A program made the translations under genes and the position numbers. Below, piece after piece: positions 27,948 through 36,138 of a stretch of 64,000 bases of DNA. The notes under the pieces were generated by a model. That model did not search any database, was not told the origin of the DNA, and was given only the letters and a program-made list of their open reading frames with translations. Within the stretch, counting starts at the first letter, position 1, and every line of letters starts with the position of its first letter. Source of the DNA: Rhizobium lentis (lineage in GTDB: Bacteria > Pseudomonadota > Alphaproteobacteria > Rhizobiales > Rhizobiaceae); NCBI RefSeq assembly GCF_014200175.1, contig NZ_JACHBD010000010.1, positions 124,001 through 188,000 of the forward strand. The letters are read 5' to 3'.

Positions 27948-28167
27948 CCAGATGGGATGAGCCGCGGTCCTGGAATTAACGACATGGATAAGACAAAAGA
28001 CTGACACGGAAAAAATTGAGATTTGCCGACGAATCACGACACTGCAAATCGTCCGCGAAATCGATGACACTTAACGGCCGAATGCTTAAACGCCGCGGCC
28101 GATTGACCCACGGCAATCGTCATTCCCCCACAAGCAACGGCCGCGGCGCGGAAGATGAAGAAATGTG

Positions 28168-28899
28168 ATGGAACCCTTGTCGCAAACGGAAGAAGAAGTC
28201 GATTACATCAACGAAATCGCCGGCCTGAAGACGCAGTTTGATATATTCCGCTTCTTGAAACGTGTTACCGAAGCCTATCGCAGCCGCGCCTTCATGGTTC
28301 TCAACCTGCCGCCGATCACCTCTCTCGACCTGCAGGGCAGCACCGTCATCACCAGTTGGCCGGCTGAGCTTCTGGCGCTCTACGATCAGGAAGCGCTGAT
28401 GGTGAACAGCCCTGTTCTGAGGCGGCTGAGAACATCGACGCGGCCGTTCTTTTACGACATGTCACGGGAGGCCTGGTCGCGTGACGACGGGAAGTCCGCT
28501 CTGGTCACGGGGTTGTTCGAGCGTTTCAGGATGATACGCGGGGCCTATTTCCCAACGCATGAGGCCTCCGGCCTGCGCGGCGCCGTCTCCTTCTCCGGCG
28601 ACCGCGAACCGTTCAGCGCCGCTGAGATGCGCGAGCTTTGCTACATCGCCATCCATGTCTTCGATAGGCTTGCCGAGGTCCGCAACCTCGATACCCGCAT
28701 AACTGATGCGCTGACCGACCGTGAGATCGATTGCCTGAACTGGACGGCGGCGGGCAAGACCAGCGCCGAGATCGCCGAAATCCTGGCGCTGTCCGAGCAT
28801 ACGATCAATCATTACCTCAACCGCGCCACCAAGAAGCTCGACACCGTCAACCGCACCCAAGCCGTCGCCAAGGCGCTGCGGATCGGCCTGATCAAATAA
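28168..28899 (+). CDS. LuxR-family regulator with atypical ligand domain
   Basis: 243 residues. The C-terminal LuxR helix-turn-helix (about 180-240) is well kept: LTDREIDCLNWTAAGKTSAEIA and EHTINHYLNRATKKL. The N-terminal 160 residues resemble the autoinducer-binding domain, with SWPAELLALY aligning to the usual W-x3-Y part, but the DPV motif reads NSPV and the PFxW motif reads PFFY. Loss of the Asp that hydrogen-bonds an acyl-homoserine lactone argues against a canonical AHL ligand. No luxI is in the window, so it is a LuxR solo. GTG 28165 is an alternative start. Confidence 0.87.
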   Translation: MEPLSQTEEEVDYINEIAGLKTQFDIFRFLKRVTEAYRSRAFMVLNLPPITSLDLQGSTVITSWPAELLALYDQEALMVNSPVLRRLRTSTRPFFYDMSREAWSRDDGKSALVTGLFERFRMIRGAYFPTHEASGLRGAVSFSGDREPFSAAEMRELCYIAIHVFDRLAEVRNLDTRITDALTDREIDCLNWTAAGKTSAEIAEILALSEHTINHYLNRATKKLDTVNRTQAVAKALRIGLIK

Positions 28900-28998
28900 G
28901 TTGCAAAGACGGCGATCCGCTCCGGCCGGCCGCCCAGCGCGTAGGCAAATCGGAGCGTCGTCCCGGCGCTTCCGACCGCGTTTCCCGGTTTTTCCAGC

Positions 28999-29014
28999 TG
29001 GCACGCTTTCTGCA
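28999..29014 (+). promoter_or_regulatory. Sigma-54 (RpoN) type promoter
   Basis: TGGCACGCTTTCTGCA at 28999-29014 has the invariant GG (29000-29001) and GC (29012-29013) separated by exactly ten bases and six of six matches to TGGCAC. Predicted start of transcription is near 29025, followed by GGAGGGG at 29034-29040 and ATG at 29047. No TGT-N10-ACA NifA site was seen within 150 bases upstream, so another activator would be needed. Confidence 0.6.
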
Positions 29015-29085
29015 TCTCTTCTGCCAGAGGTCCGGAGGGGACTTTGATGACCAGCGCCAGCAAATGGCGCGGCCGACACACTGCT

Positions 29086-29129
29086 CGCCGACGCCGATGC
29101 CGCTTCTCTCCCGGCACTCGGCGTCGGCG
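29086..29129 (+). other. Long hairpin downstream of the sigma-54 promoter
   Basis: CGCCGACGCCGA (29086-29097) and TCGGCGTCGGCG (29118-29129) are perfect reverse complements, and the stem continues inward as TGCCG (29098-29102) with CGGCA (29112-29116) past one bulged base. That gives about 17 pairs around a 9-base loop. There is no T-run directly after it. Confidence 0.65.
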
Positions 29130-29261
29130 GCGGTTGTTGCCTTTCGGCACCGCTTCTCGCGCAGCTGTTCACGATCTCCTGCTGCCGGTCACTTTTTTTC
29201 TGGCCTTTTTTTCCCCTTGCGCTAGTTCGCCCCGCATTGTGCCGGTTCTCGGGGAGAGAGG

Positions 29262-29311
29262 CCGTTGCGGCCATCAGGGCGAAAGCCCGGCGGACTTGAT
29301 GGCCGCAACGG
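29262..29311 (+). other. Branched hairpin in the mrp leader
   Basis: CCGTTGCGGCCATCA (29262-29276) pairs over 15 bases with TGATGGCCGCAACGG (29297-29311). Inside the loop GGGC-GAAA-GCCC (29277-29288) forms a second stem with a GNRA tetraloop. The structure ends about 118 bases before the mrp start and is not a simple terminator, as no T-run follows. Confidence 0.65.
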
Positions 29312-29429
29312 ATTCAATCCCGGCCGGCGTTTTTGAAAGCCGGCAAATCGATTTTCCTCCCGATGATTTTGTTTGGCGAAGACGTGCGCCTCCACTATCT
29401 GTGATCCAAGAAGAAGCAGTGAGGGTGGA

Positions 29430-30614
29430 ATGACCGACGTCACCAAGGAACAGGTTCTCGAAACGCTGAAGACCGTGCGCGGACCGGATCTCGAGCACGA
29501 CATCGTCGCGCTCGGCATGGTCTCCGATGTGTTCATCTCCGACGGCAAGGTCTATTTCTCCATCACCGTCCCGGCCGAGCGCGCCAAGGAGCTGGAGCCG
29601 ATGCGGCTCGCCGCCGAGCGCGTCATCAAGGAGATGCCGGGTGTCAAGGGTGCGCTCGTCACGCTGACGGCGGACAGGAAGGCGGCGGCCGCAGCACCCG
29701 CTGCCCGCCCGGCGCCGAATCCGCCGCACGGCCATGCCGGTCATGATCATGGCCGCCACGATCATCAGCATCACGCTCATGCGCCCCAGCAACAGCCGCC
29801 GCGGGCCGGCAAGATCGGCGTGCCCGGCATTGGCGCCATCATCGCCGTCGCCTCCGGCAAAGGCGGGGTCGGCAAGTCCACCACCGCCGTCAACCTGGCG
29901 CTCGGCCTGCTCGCCAACGGCCTTCGCGTCGGCATTCTCGATGCCGATATCTACGGGCCTTCCATGCCGCGGCTCCTGAAGATATCCGGCCGCCCGACGC
30001 AGATCGACGGCCGCATCATCAATCCGATGGAGAATTACGGCCTCAAGGTCATGTCGATGGGCTTCCTCGTCGACGAGGAGACGGCGATGATCTGGCGCGG
30101 GCCGATGGTTCAGTCGGCGCTGTTGCAGATGCTGCGCGAAGTCGCCTGGGGCGAGCTCGACGTCCTCGTCGTCGACATGCCGCCCGGCACCGGCGATGCG
30201 CAATTGACCATGGCCCAGCAGGTGCCGCTTGCCGGCGCCGTCATCGTCTCCACGCCGCAGGATCTCGCTTTGATCGACGCCCGCAAGGGCCTCAACATGT
30301 TCCGCAAGGTTGAGGTGCCGGTGCTCGGCATCGTCGAGAACATGAGCTATTTCATTGCACCCGACACCGGCACCCGTTACGACATCTTCGGTCACGGCGG
30401 CGCGCGCAAGGAGGCCGAGCGCATCGGGGTGCCCTTCCTCGGCGAAGTGCCTCTGACGATGAATATTCGTGAAACCTCTGACGCCGGCACCCCGCTCGTC
30501 GCCTCCGACCCGAACGGCGTCGTCGCCGGCATCTATCGCGGCATCGCCGCCAAGGTCTGGGAGCAGCTCGCCGGCCAGTCCCAGCGCCCGGCTCCGGCGA
30601 TCGTCTTCGAATAA
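29430..30614 (+). CDS. mrp: Mrp/ApbC-family P-loop ATPase, iron-sulfur carrier type
   Basis: 394 residues. A DUF59/MIP18 domain fills about 1-80, a His-rich linker with repeated His-Asp-His pairs lies near 100-120, and the MinD-like ATPase follows, with the deviant Walker A GKGGVGKST near 143-151, DADIYGPS and DMPPGTGDA. ApbC proteins transfer Fe-S clusters and normally have a C-terminal CxxC; here the equivalent segment reads FIAPDTGTRYDIFG with no cysteine. Start ATG 29430 is preceded by GAGGGTGGA; the in-frame ATG at 29373 is less likely. It lies downstream of the structured leader. Confidence 0.92.
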   Translation: MTDVTKEQVLETLKTVRGPDLEHDIVALGMVSDVFISDGKVYFSITVPAERAKELEPMRLAAERVIKEMPGVKGALVTLTADRKAAAAAPAARPAPNPPHGHAGHDHGRHDHQHHAHAPQQQPPRAGKIGVPGIGAIIAVASGKGGVGKSTTAVNLALGLLANGLRVGILDADIYGPSMPRLLKISGRPTQIDGRIINPMENYGLKVMSMGFLVDEETAMIWRGPMVQSALLQMLREVAWGELDVLVVDMPPGTGDAQLTMAQQVPLAGAVIVSTPQDLALIDARKGLNMFRKVEVPVLGIVENMSYFIAPDTGTRYDIFGHGGARKEAERIGVPFLGEVPLTMNIRETSDAGTPLVASDPNGVVAGIYRGIAAKVWEQLAGQSQRPAPAIVFE

Positions 30615-31067
30615 CGCTGGCCTGCCGGAACTGGCATGGTGGAGCCGGCGTAAGGGCATACCGGACGGCCAAGCGCCGAATCACCGCGGCGATCACCCCA
30701 ATCGGGGGCGAAACGTGGTGAAAAGCCGCGCTTCACGGAAGATGTCTTGATTATTTTACGGCTTTGCTTCATATGCCGCGGCGCCATGATGGCGTTGCTG
30801 CAGATGCTCAAGACGGCCGTCTTCGTTTTCGAAGGGTCCGGCCCGCCTGCAAGATCGAAGGATTGGTAACTGCGATGCGGTGGAGCACAATGCGCATGCT
30901 GGCCTTGAAGGCCGGATGCAGCCGGAGTTTTATGAACTTTCTTGATCCGCTTCCGTTTGGACCTGGGACGAGCCGCCCTCGCATTGCCGCGATGGCGGCC
31001 GCATGGAAAGGCTTTCGATGACAATGGCGATGACCACGAAGTGTCGTGAGCATCGGAGACGCTGCCG
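30615..31067. other. 453-base interval, no gene supported
   Basis: Short frames on both strands are Arg-rich with no family resemblance. A small GGCCT/AGGCC hairpin lies at 30901-30913. A 48-codon frame from ATG 30874 has no good ribosome binding site. The interval probably holds the corA promoter, but I cannot point to a convincing one. Confidence 0.4.
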
Positions 31068-32045
31068 GTGATCACCGCTTACAGTTCCAGTTGTAAATCG
31101 GTCGATATCCGGGATCTGTCGCAGCCGGCATCCTTTCCCAAGGATGTCGTGTGGATCGACATGATTGAGCCGACCCGCGAAGAGGAACTTTATATCGAGA
31201 AAGTTCTCGGCATCGAGGTGCCGACCCGCGACGACCTCAAGGATATCGAGCCTTCGGCCCGTCTTTACGTCGAAAGCGACGCCGTTTTCATGACCGCCTC
31301 GCTCGTCTGGAAAGCCGATACTGACGCGCCGACGCTCACCGATGTCGCCTTCATTCTGGCCGGAGACCGCCTGGTCACCATCCGTTACGCCCACCCTAAA
31401 TCCTTCGCGCTTTTCATCGCTGCCCTTCACCGGCTGCCGGAAAACTGGCGCAGCGGCGCGGCTCTCCTCGCCAAGCTCCTGGAGACGATCGTCGACCGGA
31501 CCGCCGAAATCCTCGAAATCTCCGTCTCGCGCATCGACATCCTGTCAATCCATGTCTTCGGCGACCGGGCGAAAAAAGTGCGCAAGCCATCGAACTACCT
31601 TGAGGAAAAGTTGCGGGATATTGCCGGTTATCACCGCATGATCAGCAAGCTGCGCGACAGCCTCGGGTCGCTGTCCCGGCTGCTGACCTTCTTTCACACG
31701 ATCCCGGCGATCCAGCAGGATCACGAGGCGAAGGAACTCTGCCGCACCATCTCGCGCGATATCCAGTCGCTGTCGGAGCATGCCTCCTTCGTCGCCGCCA
31801 ACATTACCTTCCTGCTCGACGCCTCGCTCGGCCTGATCAACATCGAACAGAACTCGATCATCAAGATTTTCTCCATCGCCTCGGTCGTGTTCCTGCCGCC
31901 GACATTGGTCGCATCCGTCTATGGCATGAACTTTCAGGTCATGCCGGAGCTGGCCTGGACGGCGGGTTACCCCTTCTCGCTGGCTTTGATGGTGATATCA
32001 GCCGTGATCCCCTTTTTCTTTTTTCGCTGGAAAGGCTGGCTCTGA
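31068..32045 (+). CDS. corA: CorA-family magnesium/cobalt transporter
   Basis: 325 residues starting at GTG 31068. A large acidic/helical cytoplasmic domain (1-265) precedes two C-terminal transmembrane helices. The first ends in YGMNF (GMN selectivity motif near 285-287), followed by the periplasmic loop MPELAW and a second helix ending FFFFRWKGWL. This is the standard pentameric CorA topology. Kup begins 18 bases downstream, so the two cation transporters are probably co-transcribed. Substrate among Mg, Co or Ni is not fixed by sequence. Confidence 0.94.
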   Translation: MITAYSSSCKSVDIRDLSQPASFPKDVVWIDMIEPTREEELYIEKVLGIEVPTRDDLKDIEPSARLYVESDAVFMTASLVWKADTDAPTLTDVAFILAGDRLVTIRYAHPKSFALFIAALHRLPENWRSGAALLAKLLETIVDRTAEILEISVSRIDILSIHVFGDRAKKVRKPSNYLEEKLRDIAGYHRMISKLRDSLGSLSRLLTFFHTIPAIQQDHEAKELCRTISRDIQSLSEHASFVAANITFLLDASLGLINIEQNSIIKIFSIASVVFLPPTLVASVYGMNFQVMPELAWTAGYPFSLALMVISAVIPFFFFRWKGWL

Positions 32046-32063
32046 GGAGCCTGTTGAAATTTC

Positions 32064-33962
32064 ATGTCCGAAGAGAGCCATCAGCACGACCGCCATATGA
32101 CGCCGCGCAAGCTGTTCTATCTCGCGCTCGGTTCCGTCGGCGTCGTCTACGGCGATATCGGCACCAGCCCGCTCTATGCATTTCGCGAGGCGCTGAAGCC
32201 CGTTGCCCATGACGGCGTCACCCGTTTCGAGGTGATCAGCCTGATCTCGCTGATGATCTGGGCGCTGACGATCATCGTCACCATCAAATATGTACTTTTC
32301 CTGCTGCGCGCCGATAACGACGGAGAGGGCGGCACGCTGTCGCTGCTTGCTCTTCTGATGAAGACCGCCAACGGCCATACCGCCCTACTGATGCTGCTCG
32401 GCCTGATGGGCGCTGCCCTCTTCCTCGGCGATGCGATGATCACGCCGGCTCTGTCGGTGCTGTCGGCGGTCGAGGGCCTGAAGCTCGTCACACCAAGGCT
32501 GTCGGAATATATCGTGCCGATTTCGGTGGTGATCCTGGCGCTGCTCTTCGTCGTGCAATCGCGCGGCACCGGCGCCGTCGCCAAGTTCTTCGGCCCGATC
32601 ACCGCCGTCTGGTTCCTGGTCATGGCCGCCGCCGGCATTTCCCACATCTCCGATGACTACGGCATCCTTGCCGCCTTCAATCCCTATTATGCTGTCAGCT
32701 TCCTGCTGCATGAGGGCTTTTACGGCGTCGTCGTGCTCGGCGCCGTCTTCCTGACGGTGACCGGCGCCGAGGCGCTTTATGCCGATCTCGGCCATTTCGG
32801 CCGCCGCCCGATTCAATGGGCCTGGTTCGCACTGGTGTTTCCGGCGCTGACTCTGAACTATCTCGGCCAGGGCGCCCTCGTTCTCGGCAATCCGATGACG
32901 ATGTCCGATCCCTTCTACCTGATGTATCCGAAATGGGCGCTGCTGCCGGTCGTCATCCTGGCGACCGCCGCGACGATCATCGCCAGTCAGGCAGTCATCA
33001 CCGGCGCGTTCTCGATGGTGCGTCAGGGCATCAATCTCGGCTTCCTGCCGCGCATGGAAATCCTCTTCACCTCGGAAACCAATACCGGGCAGATCTTCGT
33101 ACCGTCGGTCAATGCCGTGCTGTTCTTCGGTGTCATCTTCCTGGTATTGGGCTTCAAGACCTCGGACGCGCTGGCGACCGCCTACGGCATTTCCGTCACC
33201 GGCGCCATGGTCGTCACCTCGATCATGGCCTTCGAATTCGTCCGCGCCCGCTGGAACTGGTCGCTTCCCCTCGCGGTGGTCGCGCTTGCGCCGCTGGTCA
33301 TGCTCGAATTGATCTTCCTTGGCGCCAATCTTTTGAAGATCCACGATGGCGGCTATATCCCGATCCTGATCGCCACCGCCTTTACCGTCGTCATGTGGAC
33401 CTGGCGCCGCGGCACCGCGATCCTGCTGGAAAAGACCCGGCATACAGATATTCCGCTCGCTTCCTTCGTCAGTTCCATCGAGCGCAAGAGCGAGCATTCG
33501 CCGGCCCAGGTTCCCGGCACAGCGATCTTCCTGACCAGCGATCCGGAATCGGCTCCCGCCGCGCTGCTGCACAATCTCAAGCACAACCACGTGCTGCATG
33601 ACCGCAACGTCATCCTGACGATCCGCACGGTCAACAAGCCGCGCGTGCCGAGCCACGACCGCTACAAGGTCGAGCAGATCTCCGAGCGCTTCTCGCGCGT
33701 CGAACTGCTGTTCGGCTTCATGGAATCGCAGAATGTTTCGCAGGCCTTAGCGACGCTGCGCAAGACCGGGCTGAAGTTCGACATCATGTCGACCTCCTTC
33801 TATCTCGGCCGCCGCAAGCTGGTGCCGGACGCCAAGTCAGGCATGCCCTACTGGCAGGACCGGCTCTACATCGCCCTTGCCAACGCCGCCGCCAACCCTT
33901 CGGACTACTTCCGCCTGCCGGCAAACCGCGTGGTGGAACTGGGATCGCACGTCATTATTTGA
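32064..33962 (+). CDS. kup: Low-affinity potassium transporter Kup
   Basis: 632 residues, the normal Kup size. The N-terminal signature [18 protein letters not shown] is at about residues 28-45. Some twelve transmembrane helices extend to about residue 450, including [17 protein letters not shown]. The last 180 residues are the soluble C-terminal domain with [10 protein letters not shown] and NVILTIRTV. It takes up K+ with H+ at the inner membrane. It follows corA by 18 bases. No intrinsic terminator was seen; a palindromic-repeat region follows. Confidence 0.96.
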   Translation: MSEESHQHDRHMTPRKLFYLALGSVGVVYGDIGTSPLYAFREALKPVAHDGVTRFEVISLISLMIWALTIIVTIKYVLFLLRADNDGEGGTLSLLALLMKTANGHTALLMLLGLMGAALFLGDAMITPALSVLSAVEGLKLVTPRLSEYIVPISVVILALLFVVQSRGTGAVAKFFGPITAVWFLVMAAAGISHISDDYGILAAFNPYYAVSFLLHEGFYGVVVLGAVFLTVTGAEALYADLGHFGRRPIQWAWFALVFPALTLNYLGQGALVLGNPMTMSDPFYLMYPKWALLPVVILATAATIIASQAVITGAFSMVRQGINLGFLPRMEILFTSETNTGQIFVPSVNAVLFFGVIFLVLGFKTSDALATAYGISVTGAMVVTSIMAFEFVRARWNWSLPLAVVALAPLVMLELIFLGANLLKIHDGGYIPILIATAFTVVMWTWRRGTAILLEKTRHTDIPLASFVSSIERKSEHSPAQVPGTAIFLTSDPESAPAALLHNLKHNHVLHDRNVILTIRTVNKPRVPSHDRYKVEQISERFSRVELLFGFMESQNVSQALATLRKTGLKFDIMSTSFYLGRRKLVPDAKSGMPYWQDRLYIALANAAANPSDYFRLPANRVVELGSHVII

Positions 33963-34033
33963 TGGGTGCGGGCGACGGCCTTGACGCGGTTCTTCCCGCT
34001 GTTTTGCACTTCCGTCACCTCGTCCTCCGTCAC

Positions 34034-34052
34034 GCTCGGCCTTGAGCCGAGC
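34034..34052. repeat. Short palindromic repeat (rhizobial interspersed type)
   Basis: GCTCGGC at 34034-34040 pairs with GCCGAGC at 34046-34052 around CTTGA. The flanks CGTCCTCCGTCA and ATCCACAC resemble those of copies at 60911, 61051 and 61638. Confidence 0.55.
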
Positions 34053-34086
34053 ATCCACACGGCACCCACCATCAGCCGCGGCATGG

Positions 34087-34119
34087 ATCCTCGGCTCAAG
34101 GCTGCTCAAGGCCGAGGAT
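34087..34119. repeat. Palindromic repeat copy with internal duplication
   Basis: ATCCTCGGC (34087-34095) pairs with GCCGAGGAT (34111-34119). Compared with the copy at 60911-60933, whose loop is TCAAG, this loop holds a tandem repeat of CTCAAGGC, so the element has gained about ten bases. The flank GACGGAG matches the other copies. Confidence 0.6.
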
Positions 34120-34236
34120 GACGGAGATTGGGAGATGCGTCCCGTCAAACCAGCCAAATTAGAATATCCAAAACCGCGATGGTCACATTCCGGCACGGCT
34201 CGTTAACCGGACGTCAAGGTTAATGAGAGATTTTCG

Positions 34237-35466
34237 ATGGAATGTTCCCGCGTTCCATGCCCGGAGTTGGTGTTGCGTCGAAAGAGCTCTTCCCGTAGCA
34301 AGCTGCGTCTTCTTCCCGAGAACTGGGTGTCACCTGTCATCTTCGGGCTCGCCGGCTGGCTGATCTTCCCGAGCGTTGCCTCTCACGCGGATCTCGCCAC
34401 CATGCTCGCCGGTCTCGATCGTGAGGGCGAGAGCTGGCGCATGGTTCTGACCAATTCTCCGGCCGGCTCCATTCATCAGGCCGAACTCGCCTTTGCCGAT
34501 CCTGATGTCACGGGCTCGATCTCGTCGGGCGCCGGCATGGTGCTGCCCGATGGCCGCAAGGTCGCTTTCTCTGCCCAGGACAAGGGCACCGCCAAGGAGA
34601 AGGGGCACGAAGACACGCCGGACGAGGATCGCGTCAACCGCAGCATGAAGAAGAGCCGCATCGTCGCGGTGGAAAAGATGCAGCCGCCGAAGGATTTTTC
34701 CGCCGGCTCCATTCTCGAGCGCACCAAGATGCTGTTCACGCCGAGCTTCGACCTCAAGGACCGATCGGCCTTCGTCAAGCCGAAGATCCAGGGCAAGGAA
34801 ATCGAGATCGCCACGTCTTTTTATAAGAAGCAGCCGGTGATCGAGGAGAACGGCGTGCCGGCGATGCTGGCAAGCCTCGTCACCAGCAACAAGGCCGATG
34901 TGCTGGCCACGGCTTACGCGCCGGCAGCACCCGACTATGCCCGCCAGTCGCCGTTCGATTCGATCCTGAGCGAACCGGATAGCGGCCGCTTCGTACCGGA
35001 GATCGGCCCGCGTGATCACGCCTGGGCCGCAAGCGTGCTGCCGGCAAGCGTCTTTTCCGCCCGCGAGCAGCAATGTCTTGCCTCCGGCATCTATTTCGAG
35101 GCGCGGGGAGAATCGGTGAAAGGGCAGGCGGCCGTTGCCCAGGTCATCCTCAACCGCGTCCGCAATCCTGCCTATCCGAAGAGCATCTGCGGCGTCGTCT
35201 ATCAGAACGAGGATTGGCGCAACCGCTGCCAGTTTTCCTTCGCTTGCGACACCATCAAGGACAGGGTGAATTCGGAATATCACTGGCGGATGGCCCGCGA
35301 CGTGGCGATGGCGGTGACATCAGGCAAGATCTGGCTGCCGCAGGTGGGCTCGGCGACTCATTACCACGCCGTCTACGTCCGACCGAAATGGGCAAAGACC
35401 ATGGAAAAAGTCGGCCGCATCGGTCTCCACGTCTTCTACCGCACCTATGGCGGCGGCTGGAGCTGA
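34237..35466 (+). CDS. SleB-type cell wall hydrolase (Hydrolase_2 domain)
   Basis: 409 residues. A hydrophobic segment at about 33-50 (VIFGLAGWLIFPSVASH) is a signal anchor after a basic start. A long middle region (60-275) has no recognised domain. The C-terminal 125 residues form the Hydrolase_2/SleB domain: CLASGIYFEARGE near 285-297 with the catalytic Glu, AQVILNRVRNPAYP, CQFSFACD and a THYHAVYV motif. It should cleave peptidoglycan in the periplasm, here without spores. Unlinked to the atp operon except by position. Confidence 0.88.
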   Translation: MECSRVPCPELVLRRKSSSRSKLRLLPENWVSPVIFGLAGWLIFPSVASHADLATMLAGLDREGESWRMVLTNSPAGSIHQAELAFADPDVTGSISSGAGMVLPDGRKVAFSAQDKGTAKEKGHEDTPDEDRVNRSMKKSRIVAVEKMQPPKDFSAGSILERTKMLFTPSFDLKDRSAFVKPKIQGKEIEIATSFYKKQPVIEENGVPAMLASLVTSNKADVLATAYAPAAPDYARQSPFDSILSEPDSGRFVPEIGPRDHAWAASVLPASVFSAREQQCLASGIYFEARGESVKGQAAVAQVILNRVRNPAYPKSICGVVYQNEDWRNRCQFSFACDTIKDRVNSEYHWRMARDVAMAVTSGKIWLPQVGSATHYHAVYVRPKWAKTMEKVGRIGLHVFYRTYGGGWS

Positions 35467-35605
35467 GATAAATCGTCCGGGTCCGGCCGATTTCCCGCCC
35501 CGAAAAGCGGATTCTTTCCGTCGAATTTACGCGATCGACTAGTGATCGCTTTATCCGTTTGATTCTATAGGATTATTTTCTCGCTGGACAGAAGCTGTCT
35601 ACGCC

Positions 35606-35634
35606 TTGACTATACTAATCCCTAAAACTATGTT
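35606..35634 (+). promoter_or_regulatory. Promoter of the F0 atp operon
   Basis: TTGACT at 35606-35611 and TATGTT at 35629-35634 are separated by 17 bases, a good sigma-70-type match. Transcription would begin near 35641, leaving a leader of about 97 bases before atpI. No other candidate of this quality is visible between the hydrolase stop and atpI. Confidence 0.6.
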
Positions 35635-35737
35635 GCGCGCGACTTCAGAACGGGCCGGAAGGGTCTCAACCTTCGCGTCCGGCGTCCGAATGACCGGGGT
35701 AGCGGGAGTGCGGGCGACGGCAGGTGAGGATAGATCC

Positions 35738-36076
35738 ATGGCGGATGACCGCGAGGAAAGTCTTGAGAAGCGCCGTGCGCAACTGGAAGCGGAACTCGCG
35801 ACCAAGCGCGTCGAGGCGAAAGTGGACGAGGCAAACGAAGCCCGCGCCGAGGTAAGCCGCAAAGGTTATGCCCAGGCGATGAAGCTTTCCAGCGAGTTCA
35901 TTGCCGCCATCATCGTCGGTGCCGTCCTTGGCTATCTCCTCGACCGTTTTGTTGGCACGGCGCCTTGGGGGTTGATTGTTCTTCTGCTTCTCGGATTCTG
36001 TGCCGGCGTTCTGAACGTGTTGCGGTCTGCGGGGGTGGTGGCCCATCCCCTGGACGACAAGGACGACAAGAAATAA
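35738..36076 (+). CDS. atpI: ATP synthase protein I
   Basis: 112 residues from ATG 35738, which follows GGTGAGGA; an open frame runs further upstream but crosses the promoter. The N-terminal 50 residues are highly charged and helical, followed by two transmembrane helices (EFIAAIIVGAVLGYLLDRF and PWGLIVLLLLGFCAGVLNVL). AtpI helps assemble the c-ring and is the usual first gene of the alphaproteobacterial F0 operon. atpB follows after 62 bases. Confidence 0.92.
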   Translation: MADDREESLEKRRAQLEAELATKRVEAKVDEANEARAEVSRKGYAQAMKLSSEFIAAIIVGAVLGYLLDRFVGTAPWGLIVLLLLGFCAGVLNVLRSAGVVAHPLDDKDDKK

Positions 36077-36138
36077 GGACCGGTCCCGGTCCAGTGCAAT
36101 GACCCCGCGTCCTGCGGGCCAAAGAGAGAGAACAAGCG

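Larger units (their letters stand above)
28900..29429. other. 530-base interval without a confident gene: promoter and RNA structures
   Basis: It contains a sigma-54-type promoter (28999-29014), a strong ribosome binding site with ATG at 29047, two long hairpins (29086-29129 and 29262-29311), T-runs near 29193-29213 and a GCCGGC hairpin (29323-29344) before mrp. The frame from ATG 29047 is arginine-rich and reads like non-coding sequence after residue 8; a +1 frame (from about 29069) has more natural codon use but no start. A small broken gene, a small RNA or a long mrp leader are all possible. Confidence 0.6.

Noticed and set aside
28860-28998. NifA activator site (TGT-N10-ACA) upstream of the sigma-54 promoter
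   Set aside because: No such sequence in the 140 bases before the promoter, so a symbiotic nif link is not supported.
29047-29433. The 128-codon frame from the ATG behind the sigma-54 promoter
   Set aside because: After MTSASKW it becomes Arg-rich and runs through both hairpins into mrp. Only the start region is kept as a finding.
30874-31021. A 48-codon frame upstream of corA
   Set aside because: No ribosome binding site, no family resemblance, and codon use unlike its neighbours.
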